DNA from: Marinomonas communis
GTDB lineage: Bacteria > Pseudomonadota > Gammaproteobacteria > Pseudomonadales > Marinomonadaceae
Direction: 5' to 3'
Length of the DNA stretch: 64,000 nucleotides
Assembly: GCF_004363305.1 (NCBI RefSeq)
Contig: NZ_SNZA01000006.1
Coordinates: 1-64,000 of the forward strand
In this document: positions 1 to 9,609 of the stretch, piece after piece
Layout: every line of letters starts with the position of its first letter
Numbering within the stretch: position 1 is the first letter of the stretch
The notes under the pieces: model-generated
What the model was told of the DNA's origin: nothing
The model's database searches: none
The model's input: the letters and a program-made list of their open reading frames with translations, nothing else
Made by a program: the position numbers and the translations under genes

Positions 1-48
1 AGCCTGCCGCCAGCGTTCAATCTGAGCCATGATCAAACTCTTCAGTTT
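1..48 (-). rRNA. rrs: 16S ribosomal RNA, 5' end only
   Basis: Read on the minus strand, the first 48 bases give the highly conserved start of 16S rRNA, including AGAGTTTGATCATGGCTCAG, the site of the universal 27F primer. The gene runs leftwards out of the window, so only its 5' end is present. The mature end is placed at about base 48 by comparison with the E. coli 16S start. Confidence 0.96.
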
Positions 49-210
49 AAAAAAGCTTGCTCAAACTCATGAATCACGTCTGACTTTAACTATATTCTTC
101 AACCAAAAGATTAAAGAACGTAAAGCGAATTGACATGGTCACTCATTTAAGACTTCAAAGTTTTTGAGAAGTCTCCAGCGAGTGCCCACACAAATTATCT
201 GATTATCTAT

Positions 211-221
211 TTTAAAGAGCG
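211..221 (-). promoter_or_regulatory. rRNA leader boxA antitermination site
   Basis: The minus strand reads CGCTCTTTAAA here, close to the boxA consensus TGCTCTTTAACA that recruits NusB/NusE for rRNA antitermination. It lies between the putative P1 promoter and the 16S start, as expected for an rrn leader. Confidence 0.7.
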
Positions 222-291
222 TTGACACATTTTCTTACCGTTTCCAGTTCGCTGTGCAGTCCGTGGTGGTCTGCCGTGTCAGTGGGTGCGT

Positions 292-319
292 ATAATACGC
301 ATCAGAATTTTCAGCGCAA
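292..319 (-). promoter_or_regulatory. rrn P1-type sigma70 promoter
   Basis: On the minus strand, -35 TTGCGC (314-319) and -10 TATTAT (292-297) are separated by exactly 16 bases, the sub-optimal spacing common in rRNA promoters. The -10 is followed by the GC-rich discriminator GCACCC, typical of promoters under ppGpp/DksA stringent control. The AT-rich stretch upstream (320-350) could serve as an UP element. The leader to the 16S start would be about 240 bases. Confidence 0.75.
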
Positions 320-490
320 GCTCTTTTTCAATTAATTTTAAAAAAGTTCCGTTTATGACGAAAAAAGCTCGAACCTGTTTATTTATCAACCAAAAACACA
401 CGCCAATCGATCAATAAACAGCCAAATCAGTTTTCAATAGTCTTCCGTGGAGATTGATAGACCTCTAACCCCTCCCCAATCCTCATTAAA

Positions 491-555
491 AGGGGTCAGA
501 TCCCTTAACAGATAGAAGGCATTGAAAGCTAATACTTTGAAGGGATCTGACCCCT
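491..555. repeat. REP-like inverted repeat with GGGTCAGATCCC arms
   Basis: The arm AGGGGTCAGATCCCTT (491-506) is repeated as a perfect inverted copy at 540-555, with 33 bases between. Each arm is itself nearly palindromic. GGGGTCAGA-type palindromes of this sort are often scattered in marine gammaproteobacteria as REP elements linked to RAYT (TnpA-REP) transposases, from memory. There is no transposase in this window. The rest of the 49-635 gap holds the rRNA leader and the purL terminator. Confidence 0.55.
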
Positions 556-581
556 AGGCCAAAGGAATGCCTTAAAACCAA

Positions 582-613
582 AAAGCCCGCTACTAAAATA
601 AGTAGCGGGCTTT
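582..613 (-). terminator. Rho-independent terminator of purL
   Basis: A perfect 13-bp stem, AAAGCCCGCTACT (582-594) against 601-613, encloses a 6-base loop. On the minus strand it is followed by TTTTGGTTTT. It lies 23 bases beyond the purL stop codon. Confidence 0.9.
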
Positions 614-635
614 GAAATGTTTTTTAGCTAAGTGA

Positions 636-3600
636 TTAGCCTAGGAACTTGCGTGCGTTTTGGAATAGACGCAACCAAGGGCCTTGCTCTTGCCAACCTT
701 CTGGTTTCCAGCTGTGCTGAACCGCTCGGTAAACACGCTCTGGGTGAGGCATCATAATAGTCACGCGACCATCTTCAGATGTTAGGCCAGTGATACCTTC
801 AGCAGAACCGTTCGGGTTGAATGGGTAACGTTCCGTTGCTTGACCGTAGTGGTCAACATACTGAAGTGCTACTTGACCATTCGCTTGAAGGATCGCTTTG
901 TGTGCATCATCACGGTATTCCGTGTGACCTTCACCGTGAGCAACGGCAATCGGCATAATCGAACCAGCCATGTCTGCCAGTAGAACAGAGTTAGACTCTT
1001 TCACTTCTACTTGTACTAGACGTGCTTCGAACTGAGCAGATTGGTTACGTACGAACTTCGGCCAGTTTTGCGCACCTGGGATCAGGTCATGCAAGTTAGA
1101 TAGCATCTGACAACCGTTACACACACCTAGTGAGAAAGTTTCTTGACGGTTGAAAAATGCTTCGAACTGCTCGCGTGCACGTGTGTTAAACAGGATAGAC
1201 TTCGCCCAACCTTCACCAGCACCCAGTACGTCACCGTAAGAGAAACCACCACATGCCACTAGGCCATGGAACTCTTCTAGCGAAATACGACCAGATAGAA
1301 TGTCACTCATGTGTACGTCTACTGGATTGAAACCAGCTTTATGGAAGGCTGCCGCCATTTCCACTTGACCGTTAACACCCTGCTCACGCAATACCGCCAT
1401 ACGAGGTTTCGCGCCAGTATTGATGTAAGGTGCCGCAACATCAGCATTGATATCGAAACTTAGCTTCGCAGATAGACCAGGATCTTTGGCATCTAGCAAG
1501 TTATCGAATTCTTGCTGTGCTGATTCTGGGTTATCACGCAGTGCTTGGATACGGTAACTTGTTTCAGACCAAGTACGCTGCCAAGTCACACGATCTTGAG
1601 AAAGCACTTGCTCACCCTGGAAAGCGAAGTTCAAGGTATCGCTATCGTTTAGTGTAGCAACCACTGTCGCAGAAACACCCGCTGCTTGGTAAGCCGCTAG
1701 GACTGCATCCACTTCACTGTTCGCGACTTGGATGACCGCACCTAGTTCTTCGTTGAACAACGCCGCTGCTAGAGACGCTTTATCTTTCGCTACGTTTGTT
1801 AGGTCAACATCTAGACCGATGTGGCTAGCAAACGACATTTCTGTCAGCGTTGCGAACAGACCACCGTCAGAACGGTCGTGGTAAGAAAGCAACTTACCTT
1901 CCGCGTTCAAGGCTTGCGTGGTATCGAAGAAACCAGCCAGTACTGCTGCACTGTCAACGTCAGGTGTTGCGTTACTTACTTTGTTGAATACTTGAGCAAG
2001 CACCGAACCACCTAGACGATTTTGACCCGCACCAAGATCTAGAAGGATCAATTGGCTGTCAGCTTTCTTAAGCTCAGGTGTTAGAGTCTTACGAACATCT
2101 TCCACTGGCGCAAACGCTGAAATCACTAGAGACAATGGTGAAGTAACGGCTTTCTCTTCTCCGTCTTCTTTCCATACCGTCTTCATAGACATAGAGTCTT
2201 TACCAACAGGGATCGCGATATCCAATGCAGGACATAGCTCCATACCGACTGCTTTTACAGTTTGGTATAACTTCTCGTCTTCACCTGCGTGACCCGCAGC
2301 CGCCATCCAGTTTGCCGATAGCTTAATGTGGTTACGTTTGGTGATTTTCGCTGCCGCAAGGTTCGTTAGCGCCTCACCCACTGCCATGCGACCAGACGCT
2401 GGCGCATTCAATAGAGCCGCAGGTGTACGCTCACCCATAGTCATCGCTTCACCAGTGTAGCTGTCTAGTGACGAAGTCGTTACTGCTACGTCTGCTACGG
2501 GTACCTGCCATGGACCAACCATCTGGTCACGCGCCACCATACCGGTGATCGTACGGTCACCGATAGTGATCAAGAAGCTCTTAGACGCAACCGTTGGTAG
2601 ACTAAGAACGCGTTTTGCTGCTTCAGCAAGTTCAACGTCAGAACCGTCAAAGTCATCGCCTTTAACATCGGCTTTAGTCGCTTCACGGTGCATCTTAGGT
2701 GGCTTACCAAATAGTACAGACATTGGTAGGTCAACTGGGCTGTTGTCGAAGTGTGGATCTTCCACTTCTAGGTGTAGCTCTTCTTTCGCTTCACCGACCA
2801 CAGCAAATGGACAACGTTCACGCTCACAGATCGCTGCGAACTCATCAATGCGGTCAGCAGGGATCGCCATTACGTAGCGTTCTTGAGACTCGTTACACCA
2901 GATTTCTAGTGGTGACATGCCAGGCTCGTCGTTCAATACTTTACGTAGATCGAACTTGCCGCCACGCTCACCGTCTTTAACAAGCTCTGGTAAAGCGTTA
3001 GATAGACCACCAGCACCCACATCGTGGATAAAGCTGATTGGGTTCTTATCACCAAGCTGCCAACAACGGTCGATAACTTCCTGACAACGACGCTCCATTT
3101 CTGGGTTACCACGTTGTACAGAGGCGAAATCTAGATCTTCATTACCGTCAGAAGAGGCCATAGAAGAGGCTGCGCCACCACCTAGACCGATCAACATAGC
3201 AGGGCCACCTAGCACGACTAGTTTAGAACCTACTTGGATCTCGTCTTTTTCAACGTGCTCACGACGGATGTTACCGATACCGCCGGCAAGCATGATTGGC
3301 TTGTGGTAACCGCGAACTTCGTCACCCGTTGGGCCTTCTACTTTCTGTTCGAAAGTACGGAAGTAACCGAGTAGGTTTGGACGACCAAATTCGTTGTTAA
3401 ATGCCGCGCCACCGATAGGACCTTCGATCATGATGTCCAGAGGTGTCACGATACGACTTGGTTTGCCGTACTGGCTTTCCCATGGTTGTTCAAAACCAGG
3501 AAGTTTCAGGTCAGAAACCGTGTAACCTGTTAGACCCGCTTTTGGCTTCGCACCGATACCTGTCGCGCCTTCGTCACGGATCTCACCACCAGAGCCTGTC

Positions 3601-4532
3601 GCAGCACCGGCAAATGGTGCAATCGCTGTTGGGTGGTTGTGAGTTTCTACCTTCATCAGAATATCGATGTTCTCTTGCGAGAAATCGTATTCACGAGTTT
3701 CAGAGTTCGGGAAGAAACGACCTGCTTTGTGACCTTCCATCACCGCAGCGTTGTCTTTGTACGCAGACAAAGTGCCATCTGGGTTATGTTCATGAGTGTT
3801 CTTGATCATCTTGAACAAAGAACGTTCTTGTTCTTCGCCATCGATTGTCCAAGAAGCGTTAAAGATCTTGTGACGACAGTGTTCAGAGTTCGCTTGGGCA
3901 AACATCATTAGTTCTACGTCATTTGGGTTACGACCCAATTCTTTGAATGACTCTACCAAGTAGTCAATTTCGTCTTCCGCCAAAGCCAGACCAAGTTTTT
4001 GGTTAGCTTCCACCAATGCTTCGCGGCCGCCGCCTAGCACATCCACGCTGGTCATTGGTGCAGGTGTTGCGTGGCTGAACATCGTTTGTGCCGCCGCTAC
4101 ATCTAACAGTACGCTCTCAGTCATACGATCATGAAGCAGTGCTGCAACTTCGCCACGTTGAGCATCAGATAAGGCTTCATTTGCATGTACAAAGTACTGA
4201 ACCCCACGTTCAACACGCTCGACTAGCTCAAGACCACAGTTATGCAGGATATCCGTTGCTTTAGAAGACCATGGAGAGATAGTGCCTAGACGTGGTACTA
4301 CTAAAACGTAGTGATCAGATACTTGAATCGGCGCAGACTTAGCACCGTAAGTCAGAGCCTGTTCCAACACCGCTTGTTGTTCTGCAGTCAGCGCCTGACC
4401 TGACTTTAGTTCAACAAAATGTAGAAACTGAGCATCGATATCTGTGATGGATGGATACAGATCTTGTAGACCTGCTAAAAGCTTAGCTTTGCGAAACGCA
4501 GAAAGCGCTGCGGAACCATGCAGAGTCAGCAT
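636..4532 (-). CDS. purL: Phosphoribosylformylglycinamidine synthase (FGAM synthase)
   Basis: This 1298-residue protein is the large single-chain FGAM synthase, which converts FGAR, glutamine and ATP to FGAM in the fourth step of de novo purine synthesis in the cytoplasm. It has an N-terminal PurS-like region, the synthetase core with SEHCRH near residue 217 and glycine-rich ATP-binding segments ([11 protein letters not shown]), and a C-terminal class I glutaminase. The glutaminase triad is visible as C1138 in GVCNGCQML with H1263 and E1265 in PHPER, within three residues of the E. coli positions. Length matches E. coli (1295). The start has GAGG about 12 bases upstream. It stands alone, followed by a strong terminator. 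Confidence 0.98.
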   Translation of the reverse strand: MLTLHGSAALSAFRKAKLLAGLQDLYPSITDIDAQFLHFVELKSGQALTAEQQAVLEQALTYGAKSAPIQVSDHYVLVVPRLGTISPWSSKATDILHNCGLELVERVERGVQYFVHANEALSDAQRGEVAALLHDRMTESVLLDVAAAQTMFSHATPAPMTSVDVLGGGREALVEANQKLGLALAEDEIDYLVESFKELGRNPNDVELMMFAQANSEHCRHKIFNASWTIDGEEQERSLFKMIKNTHEHNPDGTLSAYKDNAAVMEGHKAGRFFPNSETREYDFSQENIDILMKVETHNHPTAIAPFAGAATGSGGEIRDEGATGIGAKPKAGLTGYTVSDLKLPGFEQPWESQYGKPSRIVTPLDIMIEGPIGGAAFNNEFGRPNLLGYFRTFEQKVEGPTGDEVRGYHKPIMLAGGIGNIRREHVEKDEIQVGSKLVVLGGPAMLIGLGGGAASSMASSDGNEDLDFASVQRGNPEMERRCQEVIDRCWQLGDKNPISFIHDVGAGGLSNALPELVKDGERGGKFDLRKVLNDEPGMSPLEIWCNESQERYVMAIPADRIDEFAAICERERCPFAVVGEAKEELHLEVEDPHFDNSPVDLPMSVLFGKPPKMHREATKADVKGDDFDGSDVELAEAAKRVLSLPTVASKSFLITIGDRTITGMVARDQMVGPWQVPVADVAVTTSSLDSYTGEAMTMGERTPAALLNAPASGRMAVGEALTNLAAAKITKRNHIKLSANWMAAAGHAGEDEKLYQTVKAVGMELCPALDIAIPVGKDSMSMKTVWKEDGEEKAVTSPLSLVISAFAPVEDVRKTLTPELKKADSQLILLDLGAGQNRLGGSVLAQVFNKVSNATPDVDSAAVLAGFFDTTQALNAEGKLLSYHDRSDGGLFATLTEMSFASHIGLDVDLTNVAKDKASLAAALFNEELGAVIQVANSEVDAVLAAYQAAGVSATVVATLNDSDTLNFAFQGEQVLSQDRVTWQRTWSETSYRIQALRDNPESAQQEFDNLLDAKDPGLSAKLSFDINADVAAPYINTGAKPRMAVLREQGVNGQVEMAAAFHKAGFNPVDVHMSDILSGRISLEEFHGLVACGGFSYGDVLGAGEGWAKSILFNTRAREQFEAFFNRQETFSLGVCNGCQMLSNLHDLIPGAQNWPKFVRNQSAQFEARLVQVEVKESNSVLLADMAGSIMPIAVAHGEGHTEYRDDAHKAILQANGQVALQYVDHYGQATERYPFNPNGSAEGITGLTSEDGRVTIMMPHPERVYRAVQHSWKPEGWQEQGPWLRLFQNARKFLG

Positions 4533-4636
4533 GTCGAGTTTTGCCTCATGTGGTAGTTTGGGGAAAAATTTGCGCGTATTTTAAATCATTGGGGCGTTTT
4601 GAAGCCAGCATAGTCTGCTCAATATGACGACTTTCC

Positions 4637-5173
4637 TTACTCAGTATCGCCAACTTGTGCTTTAGCTTGTTGTTTTAAGCGCTTTTTTTGCTCACGACGA
4701 TACTGAAAAAAGTTTGAAAGCTGAGAACTGGCTTGCTCCGCTAGCACACCTCCAGATGACTCGACCTGATGATTCAGAAACGGGTGAGAGAAAAACTGCT
4801 GCTGACTTTCAACAACACCACTCTTTGGTTCAGTCGCACCATACACCACTCGAGCAATTCGACTATGCACAATTGCGCCCGCGCACATAGAACATGGCTC
4901 TAGGGTCACGTACAAGGTCGCTTCAGGAAGTCGATAATTATTGACGTTTTTACAAGCGTCGCGAATGGCTTGAATTTCCGCATGGGCGGTCGGGTCACAA
5001 GTAAGAATCGGTGAATTAAAACCTTGGCCGATGATCTCACCATCCAGCACAACAATGGCACCAACTGGGATTTCGCTTTCCGCCTCAGCTTTCGCTGCTA
5101 GCTCTAGGGCTTTCGCCATCCAAAATGCATCAATCTCTGACTGAGAGTGATTCGGGTCTATTGCACTGGGCAT
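4637..5173 (-). CDS. tadA: tRNA-specific adenosine-34 deaminase
   Basis: TadA deaminates A34 to inosine in the tRNA-Arg(ACG) anticodon. The 178-residue protein shows the zinc/catalytic motif HAE (H64, E66 as proton shuttle) and PCSMC (C94, C97) of the cytidine-deaminase fold, plus a basic C-terminal helix (QKKRLKQQ) usual in bacterial TadA. The ATG at 5173 was chosen because AGGAG sits 6-7 bases upstream. The open frame continues 18 codons further, but that would overlap the divergent CBS gene. Confidence 0.95.
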   Translation of the reverse strand: MPSAIDPNHSQSEIDAFWMAKALELAAKAEAESEIPVGAIVVLDGEIIGQGFNSPILTCDPTAHAEIQAIRDACKNVNNYRLPEATLYVTLEPCSMCAGAIVHSRIARVVYGATEPKSGVVESQQQFFSHPFLNHQVESSGGVLAEQASSQLSNFFQYRREQKKRLKQQAKAQVGDTE

Positions 5174-5221
5174 TTCAAATCTCCTAAACTCAAGGAAACT
5201 ATTATACAAGGAGTTTGAAGC

Positions 5222-5632
5222 GTGCAAACTGTAGCTGATTTAATGATCACCAATTTAATCACTCTTAAAGAAAGCGACTCAATGGCCAAAGCCAAAGCTC
5301 TGATGGCAGAAAAAAACATTCGCAACCTGCCCGTCATTAACGATGAGGGCACCTGCGTAGGCATGCTGACTCAAAGAGAGTACCTTAAACACGCCTTTTA
5401 CTTAGTGAGCCAATTTGGTACACAACAACTGACTAAGAAGGAAGAACAAACGCCTGTACGCAATGCCATGAATAAAGACATTCTGAGCATAGAGCCAAGC
5501 TTGTCATTAAAAACTGCCGCTGAATTTTTTATTGAAAATAAATATGGCAGCTTACCAGTGGTTGAAGACGGTAAACTAGTGGGCATTCTAAGCCCCGTGG
5601 ACTTTGTGAAGCTTGCCCACAGTATGCTTTAA
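5222..5632 (+). CDS. Tandem CBS-domain protein
   Basis: A 136-residue stand-alone CBS pair (about residues 8-60 and 80-136), each with the V.V.DEG...G(M/I)L pattern: NLPVINDEGTCVGMLTQREYL and SLPVVEDGKLVGILSPVDF. Such modules usually bind adenine nucleotides and sense energy state, but the partner is unknown. The start is GTG with AAGGAG 10 bases upstream. It is divergent from tadA, with 48 bases between the starts, and is closed by a bidirectional terminator. It resembles a second stand-alone CBS protein at 54752-55168. Confidence 0.85.
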   Translation: MQTVADLMITNLITLKESDSMAKAKALMAEKNIRNLPVINDEGTCVGMLTQREYLKHAFYLVSQFGTQQLTKKEEQTPVRNAMNKDILSIEPSLSLKTAAEFFIENKYGSLPVVEDGKLVGILSPVDFVKLAHSML

Positions 5633-5652
5633 GCACTTTTTTGAACACATAA

Positions 5653-5677
5653 AAAAACCAGCCGTCGGCTGGTTTTT
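5653..5677. terminator. Bidirectional Rho-independent terminator
   Basis: AAAAACCAGCCG (5653-5664) pairs with CGGCTGGTTTTT (5666-5677), giving an A-tract/stem/T-tract that works in both directions. It lies between the convergent CBS gene and the cold-shock gene. Confidence 0.88.
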
Positions 5678-5689
5678 CTTTCTAATACG

Positions 5690-5920
5690 TTAAATATCAG
5701 CGGTTGGTTTCTTCTCCAAGGTGACATCTGCCGCTTGGGTACCAAAATCCGTTTCTGTAATCGCAAAACTTACGTATTGACCCTTTTTTAACGTTTTATG
5801 CCCATCTGACAAAATCGACTTGTAATGCACAAACACATCAGGGAAATCATCGCGCTTGATAAAACCAACCCCTTTCGTGTCATTAAACCAACGTACCTTA
5901 CCGAAAAATCGTTCTGCCAT
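5690..5920 (-). CDS. Cold-shock domain protein (CspA family)
   Basis: A 76-residue single cold-shock domain that should bind single-stranded RNA/DNA as a chaperone. RNP1 is seen as KGVGFI and RNP2 as VFVHY, with the aromatic FGKVRWFN start. ATG 5920 was chosen because AGAGGTGG precedes it and the family starts there; the frame is open for 18 codons more. Compared with CspA it has an extra C-terminal DVTLEKKPTADI. It sits just downstream of valS on the same strand, with a stem-loop between them. Confidence 0.9.
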   Translation of the reverse strand: MAERFFGKVRWFNDTKGVGFIKRDDFPDVFVHYKSILSDGHKTLKKGQYVSFAITETDFGTQAADVTLEKKPTADI

Positions 5921-5952
5921 TGACCACCTCTTGTTATTTTTCTGAGCCAACC

Positions 5953-5980
5953 ACTCAGGTGACGCCAGCGCCACCTGAGT
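5953..5980 (-). other. Stem-loop between valS and the cold-shock gene
   Basis: ACTCAGGTG (5953-5961) pairs with CACCTGAGT (5972-5980), a perfect 9-bp stem with a 10-base loop, right after the valS stop codon. On the minus strand no U-tract follows, so it is more likely an mRNA 3'-end stabiliser or a processing site than a simple intrinsic terminator. This is inference from structure only. Confidence 0.5.
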
Positions 5981-5988
5981 TCATTAGA

Positions 5989-8772
5989 TTACAGCGACTC
6001 GATGCTTGCTTTTTGTTCTTCAAGCTTCGCAACAACCGACTTCAAGTCTTCACACTTCGCTTTTTCTTTCTCAACAACCGCCGCCGGCGCTTTTGCTACA
6101 AAAGACTCGTTTCCAAGCTTGCCTTCAATGCGCTGAAGATCTTTACTCGCTTTATCGATTTCTTTTTGTAGACGTGCAAGCTCTGCTTCTTTGTCGATTA
6201 GGCCTGCCATAGGCACCAACACTTCCATCTCGCCTACCAACGCCGTAGCAGACATTGGCGCTTCCGCACCAGCTTCCAACCAAGTGATCGACTCAATCTT
6301 CGCCAGCTTCTGCAAGAATGCCAAGTTAGCTTCCATGCGCGCCTTATCTTGCGCAGAGCCATTACGGAAGAAAATCTCCAATGGCTTAGATGGTGCAATA
6401 TTCATCTCACCACGGATATTACGAACACCTTCAATAACGCCTTTTAGCCATTCCACATCAGCTTCTGCCTCTGCATCGATCTTAGAAGCTTCTGTTTCAG
6501 GGAACGCTTGCGTCATGACAGTTTCGCCCGTTTGACCAGCTAGCGGAGCAACACGTTGCCAAATCTCTTCTGTAATGAACGGCATCATTGGGTGTGCAAG
6601 ACGAAGGAATGCTTCCAATACACGAACCAATGTACAACGAGTGCCTGCAAGCTGTGCTGGTGTGGCATTTTCATCCCATAGCACAGGTTTCGACAACTCT
6701 AGGTACCAGTCACAGTACTCATGCCACATGAATTCATAGATAGCTTGCGCCGCCAAGTCAAAACGGTGCGTGTCGTAAGCTTTATTCACCGCATCTTCCG
6801 CATGCTGTAAACGAGAAATGATCCATTTATCCGCTAGAGACAACTCCACTTCGCCACCGTTTTGCGCACAGTCGTTACCTTCCGTGTTCATTAATACGTA
6901 ACGAGCAGCGTTCCAAATCTTGTTACAGAAGTTGCGGTAACCTTCTAAACGGTTTAAGTCGAACTTGATGTCACGACCACCTGATGCAAGCGAGCACAAA
7001 GTAAAGCGCAATGCATCAGTACCGTACGCAGGCATGCCTTCTGGGTAAGCCTCACGAGTGTTTTTCTCAACTTTTTCTGCCAAACGTGGCTGCATCATGC
7101 CGTAAGTACGTTTTGCGACCAGCGCATCTAAATCGATACCATTGATCAAATCCAATGGATCGATCACGTTACCTTTCGACTTAGACATTTTGTCGCCACG
7201 TTCATCACGGATCAGACCGGTGATGTAAACAGTTTTAAACGGTACTTTGTTAGTGAACTTCAGGGTCATCATGATCATACGAGCAACCCAGAAGAAAATA
7301 ATGTCAAAGCCTGTTACCAAAACATCCGACTCACCAAACAGGTCTAGATCTTCCGTTTGCTCCGGCCAACCTTGTGTTGCGAAAGTCCATAACGCAGAAG
7401 AGAACCAAGTGTCTAGTACGTCTTCGTCTTGAGTCAGCTCAAGGTCTGCTGCTAGGTTGTACTTAGCACGAACCGTCGCTTCGTCTTGACCTACATAGAA
7501 GTTACCTTCTGCGTCGTACCAAGCTGGGATCTGATGCCCCCACCAAAGCTGACGAGAAATACACCAGTCTTGAAGATCACGCATCCACGCAAAGTAAGTG
7601 TTTTCCCATTGCTTAGGTACGAATTGGATATCACCGTTTTCAACTGCTTCGATCGCAGGCTTAGCCAATGACTCAACCGCTACATACCATTGATTGGTTA
7701 GGTATGGTTCAACCACTGTGTTACCACGCTCACTACGCGGCACTTTCAGTTTGTGGTCATCAATCTTCTCAAGCAGGCCTAGCTCTTCGAAATCTTTCAC
7801 GATGACTTTACGGGCATCGAAACGATCAAGGCCACGGTACTTTTCTGGGGCATCGTTATTGATCGCAGCATCATCAGTAAAGATGTTTAGCATTGGTAGG
7901 TTATGACGCTTACCTACTTCGTAGTCATTGAAGTCGTGCGCAGGGGTGATTTTCACACAGCCAGTACCGAACTCTTTGTCTACGTATTCATCGGCAATGA
8001 TCGGAATACGACGATCAACCAATGGCAATAGGATTTCTTTACCTACCAAATCAGCGTAGCGCTCATCATCTGGCGCAACCGCTACAGCAGAGTCACCTAG
8101 CATGGTTTCAGGACGCGTCGTTGCGACAACAATATAGTCTTTACCTTCCGCTGTTTTCACGCCATCCGCTAGCGGGTAACGGAAATGCCACATGAAGCCA
8201 TTTTCTTCTTCAGACAATACTTCTAGGTCAGAGATCGCGGTATGCAGTTTAGGATCCCAGTTTACAAGACGCTGACCGCGGTAAATGATGCCTTCATCAT
8301 ATAAACGAACGAATACTTCTTGAACCGCCGCAGACATACCTGGATCCATCGTGAAGCGCTCTTTATTCCAATCAACCGAATCACCCAAGACACGCATTTG
8401 ATCAGAGATAGTACCGCCTGATTGACCTTTCCATTCCCAGACTTTCTCAAGGAATTTTTCACGACCAAGTTCAGTACGCGTTAGATTTTGTGCTGCCAAT
8501 TGACGCTCAACTACCATCTGAGTCGCGATACCCGCGTGGTCACTACCTGGCTGCCATAATGTGCGCTTACCTTGCATACGTGCACGACGAATCATGGCAT
8601 CCATCAAACTATGCTGGAACGCGTGCCCCATATGTAGGCTACCCGTGACGTTTGGCGGTGGAATCATGATAGAAAATGGCGTGCCAGTACCGCTTGGGGC
8701 GAAATAGTTTTGATCTTCCCAGCGCTGGTAAATTGGCTGTTCGATACTTTGAGGTTGGTAAGTCTTTTCCAT
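5989..8772 (-). CDS. valS: Valyl-tRNA synthetase
   Basis: A 927-residue class Ia synthetase that charges tRNA-Val. The class I HIGH motif appears as HMGH (residues 47-50) after PPPNVTGSL, and the KMSKS loop as [14 protein letters not shown]. The CP1 editing domain lies between them ([10 protein letters not shown], with D in [11 protein letters not shown]). The C-terminal 60-70 residues form the charged coiled coil of ValRS ([20 protein letters not shown]). The length is a little under E. coli ValS (951). In Pseudomonas the gene also lies downstream of pepA, but with holC in between, which is absent here. Confidence 0.98.
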   Translation of the reverse strand: MEKTYQPQSIEQPIYQRWEDQNYFAPSGTGTPFSIMIPPPNVTGSLHMGHAFQHSLMDAMIRRARMQGKRTLWQPGSDHAGIATQMVVERQLAAQNLTRTELGREKFLEKVWEWKGQSGGTISDQMRVLGDSVDWNKERFTMDPGMSAAVQEVFVRLYDEGIIYRGQRLVNWDPKLHTAISDLEVLSEEENGFMWHFRYPLADGVKTAEGKDYIVVATTRPETMLGDSAVAVAPDDERYADLVGKEILLPLVDRRIPIIADEYVDKEFGTGCVKITPAHDFNDYEVGKRHNLPMLNIFTDDAAINNDAPEKYRGLDRFDARKVIVKDFEELGLLEKIDDHKLKVPRSERGNTVVEPYLTNQWYVAVESLAKPAIEAVENGDIQFVPKQWENTYFAWMRDLQDWCISRQLWWGHQIPAWYDAEGNFYVGQDEATVRAKYNLAADLELTQDEDVLDTWFSSALWTFATQGWPEQTEDLDLFGESDVLVTGFDIIFFWVARMIMMTLKFTNKVPFKTVYITGLIRDERGDKMSKSKGNVIDPLDLINGIDLDALVAKRTYGMMQPRLAEKVEKNTREAYPEGMPAYGTDALRFTLCSLASGGRDIKFDLNRLEGYRNFCNKIWNAARYVLMNTEGNDCAQNGGEVELSLADKWIISRLQHAEDAVNKAYDTHRFDLAAQAIYEFMWHEYCDWYLELSKPVLWDENATPAQLAGTRCTLVRVLEAFLRLAHPMMPFITEEIWQRVAPLAGQTGETVMTQAFPETEASKIDAEAEADVEWLKGVIEGVRNIRGEMNIAPSKPLEIFFRNGSAQDKARMEANLAFLQKLAKIESITWLEAGAEAPMSATALVGEMEVLVPMAGLIDKEAELARLQKEIDKASKDLQRIEGKLGNESFVAKAPAAVVEKEKAKCEDLKSVVAKLEEQKASIESL

Positions 8773-8858
8773 TATGGTGTCTTAAAGCTCTTGGATGGCA
8801 AAAATAAAGTTGTGGGAATTATAACGCTTACATGGCGAGCGAGAAAGCCGCCAATACA

Positions 8859-9332
8859 CTAAGAACGTTTGTCGCGCTCGATTTCCTGCAAGACCTCAGT
8901 CACTAGGTCTGGTAAACGTTTCTCCAGTACACGCTGTATCGCTAGGGCGACCAATGATTGATCTGTATGTGAAGTCTCTTTTTCTGATATCTGCACGGCA
9001 CTGTGTTCATCTGATGTCGTGCCCAAGAATCCGTTAGATGACTCCTCAGCAAAGGCTTCCTTAAGGGTCGCCTCCAATGGTTCAACAACGTCCGTAATGG
9101 TTTCCGCGGACGTCTCTGCACTGTCAGATAAAGCAACATCCAGCTCCTCATGAGCAAGGGAGTTTTTCAAATGCGTTTCTTGGCTGACTGATATGACCGG
9201 CACTTCATCGTCATCTTCTCCAACAATATCCATCAGAATAGGAATATCATCTTTATTACGAAGCGCAGCCGTCAGAACCGTTTCATCAGGTTCCGACAAG
9301 TACATTTGAGCATCAGAAAGCACATCAGACAT
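8859..9332 (-). CDS. Acidic hypothetical protein with PopZ-like C-terminus
   Basis: A 157-residue, strongly acidic, low-complexity protein (EDDDEVPVIS..., many D/E/S/T). Only the C-terminus looks structured: LVALAIQRVLEKRLPDLVTEVLQEIER resembles in spacing the C-terminal helices of the DUF2497/PopZ family (LxxxLPxLVExxVxxEIER). The rest is probably disordered. It is encoded 86 bases upstream of valS on the same strand, where Pseudomonas carries an uncharacterised ORF. ATG 9332 was chosen; an in-frame TTG lies 4 codons earlier. Function is unknown; the PopZ likeness is weak. Confidence 0.6.
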   Translation of the reverse strand: MSDVLSDAQMYLSEPDETVLTAALRNKDDIPILMDIVGEDDDEVPVISVSQETHLKNSLAHEELDVALSDSAETSAETITDVVEPLEATLKEAFAEESSNGFLGTTSDEHSAVQISEKETSHTDQSLVALAIQRVLEKRLPDLVTEVLQEIERDKRS

Positions 9333-9405
9333 AGAAAACCACAAATAACGTATGCAAAGAGTACGCGAGATACCCCAGCTAGGTTGTACTTAAAAGTTCA
9401 GCATT

Positions 9406-9421
9406 AAAGTTGTACAACTTT
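9406..9421. promoter_or_regulatory. Perfect 16-bp palindrome, possible operator
   Basis: AAAGTTGTACAACTTT is a perfect palindrome 74 bases upstream of the ATG at 9332. A related partial site, AGGTTGTACTT, lies 25 bases upstream of it (9381-9391). Two copies of a GTTGTAC core in front of one gene suggest a repressor site, but no regulator is known. The remainder of the 9333-9609 gap holds only the pepA terminator. Confidence 0.35.
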
Positions 9422-9554
9422 CGCACTGCCAACCCAAAAAGTCCACCCTACTTAAGCATGATCTCACACACCTATACCCACCATACTATTCGCAATAGGT
9501 ACAGGCCTGCTTATTTTTGCTGGCGCCGCCGAACTCTTTACCGTAAAAATTAAA

Positions 9555-9583
9555 AAGCCCCAGCTGTTTCCACAACTGGGGCC
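9555..9583 (-). terminator. Rho-independent terminator of pepA
   Basis: On the minus strand GCCCCAG pairs with CTGGGGC (9576-9582 against 9557-9563), followed by TTTTTA. It lies 27 bases past the pepA stop. Confidence 0.85.
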
Positions 9584-9609
9584 AGTGTATTCGCTTGGAA
9601 TAAAGCCGT

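Noticed and set aside
9333..9609. holC expected between pepA and valS by Pseudomonas synteny
   Set aside because: The 276-base gap has no open frame and no HolC-like sequence; it contains only the terminator and the palindrome.
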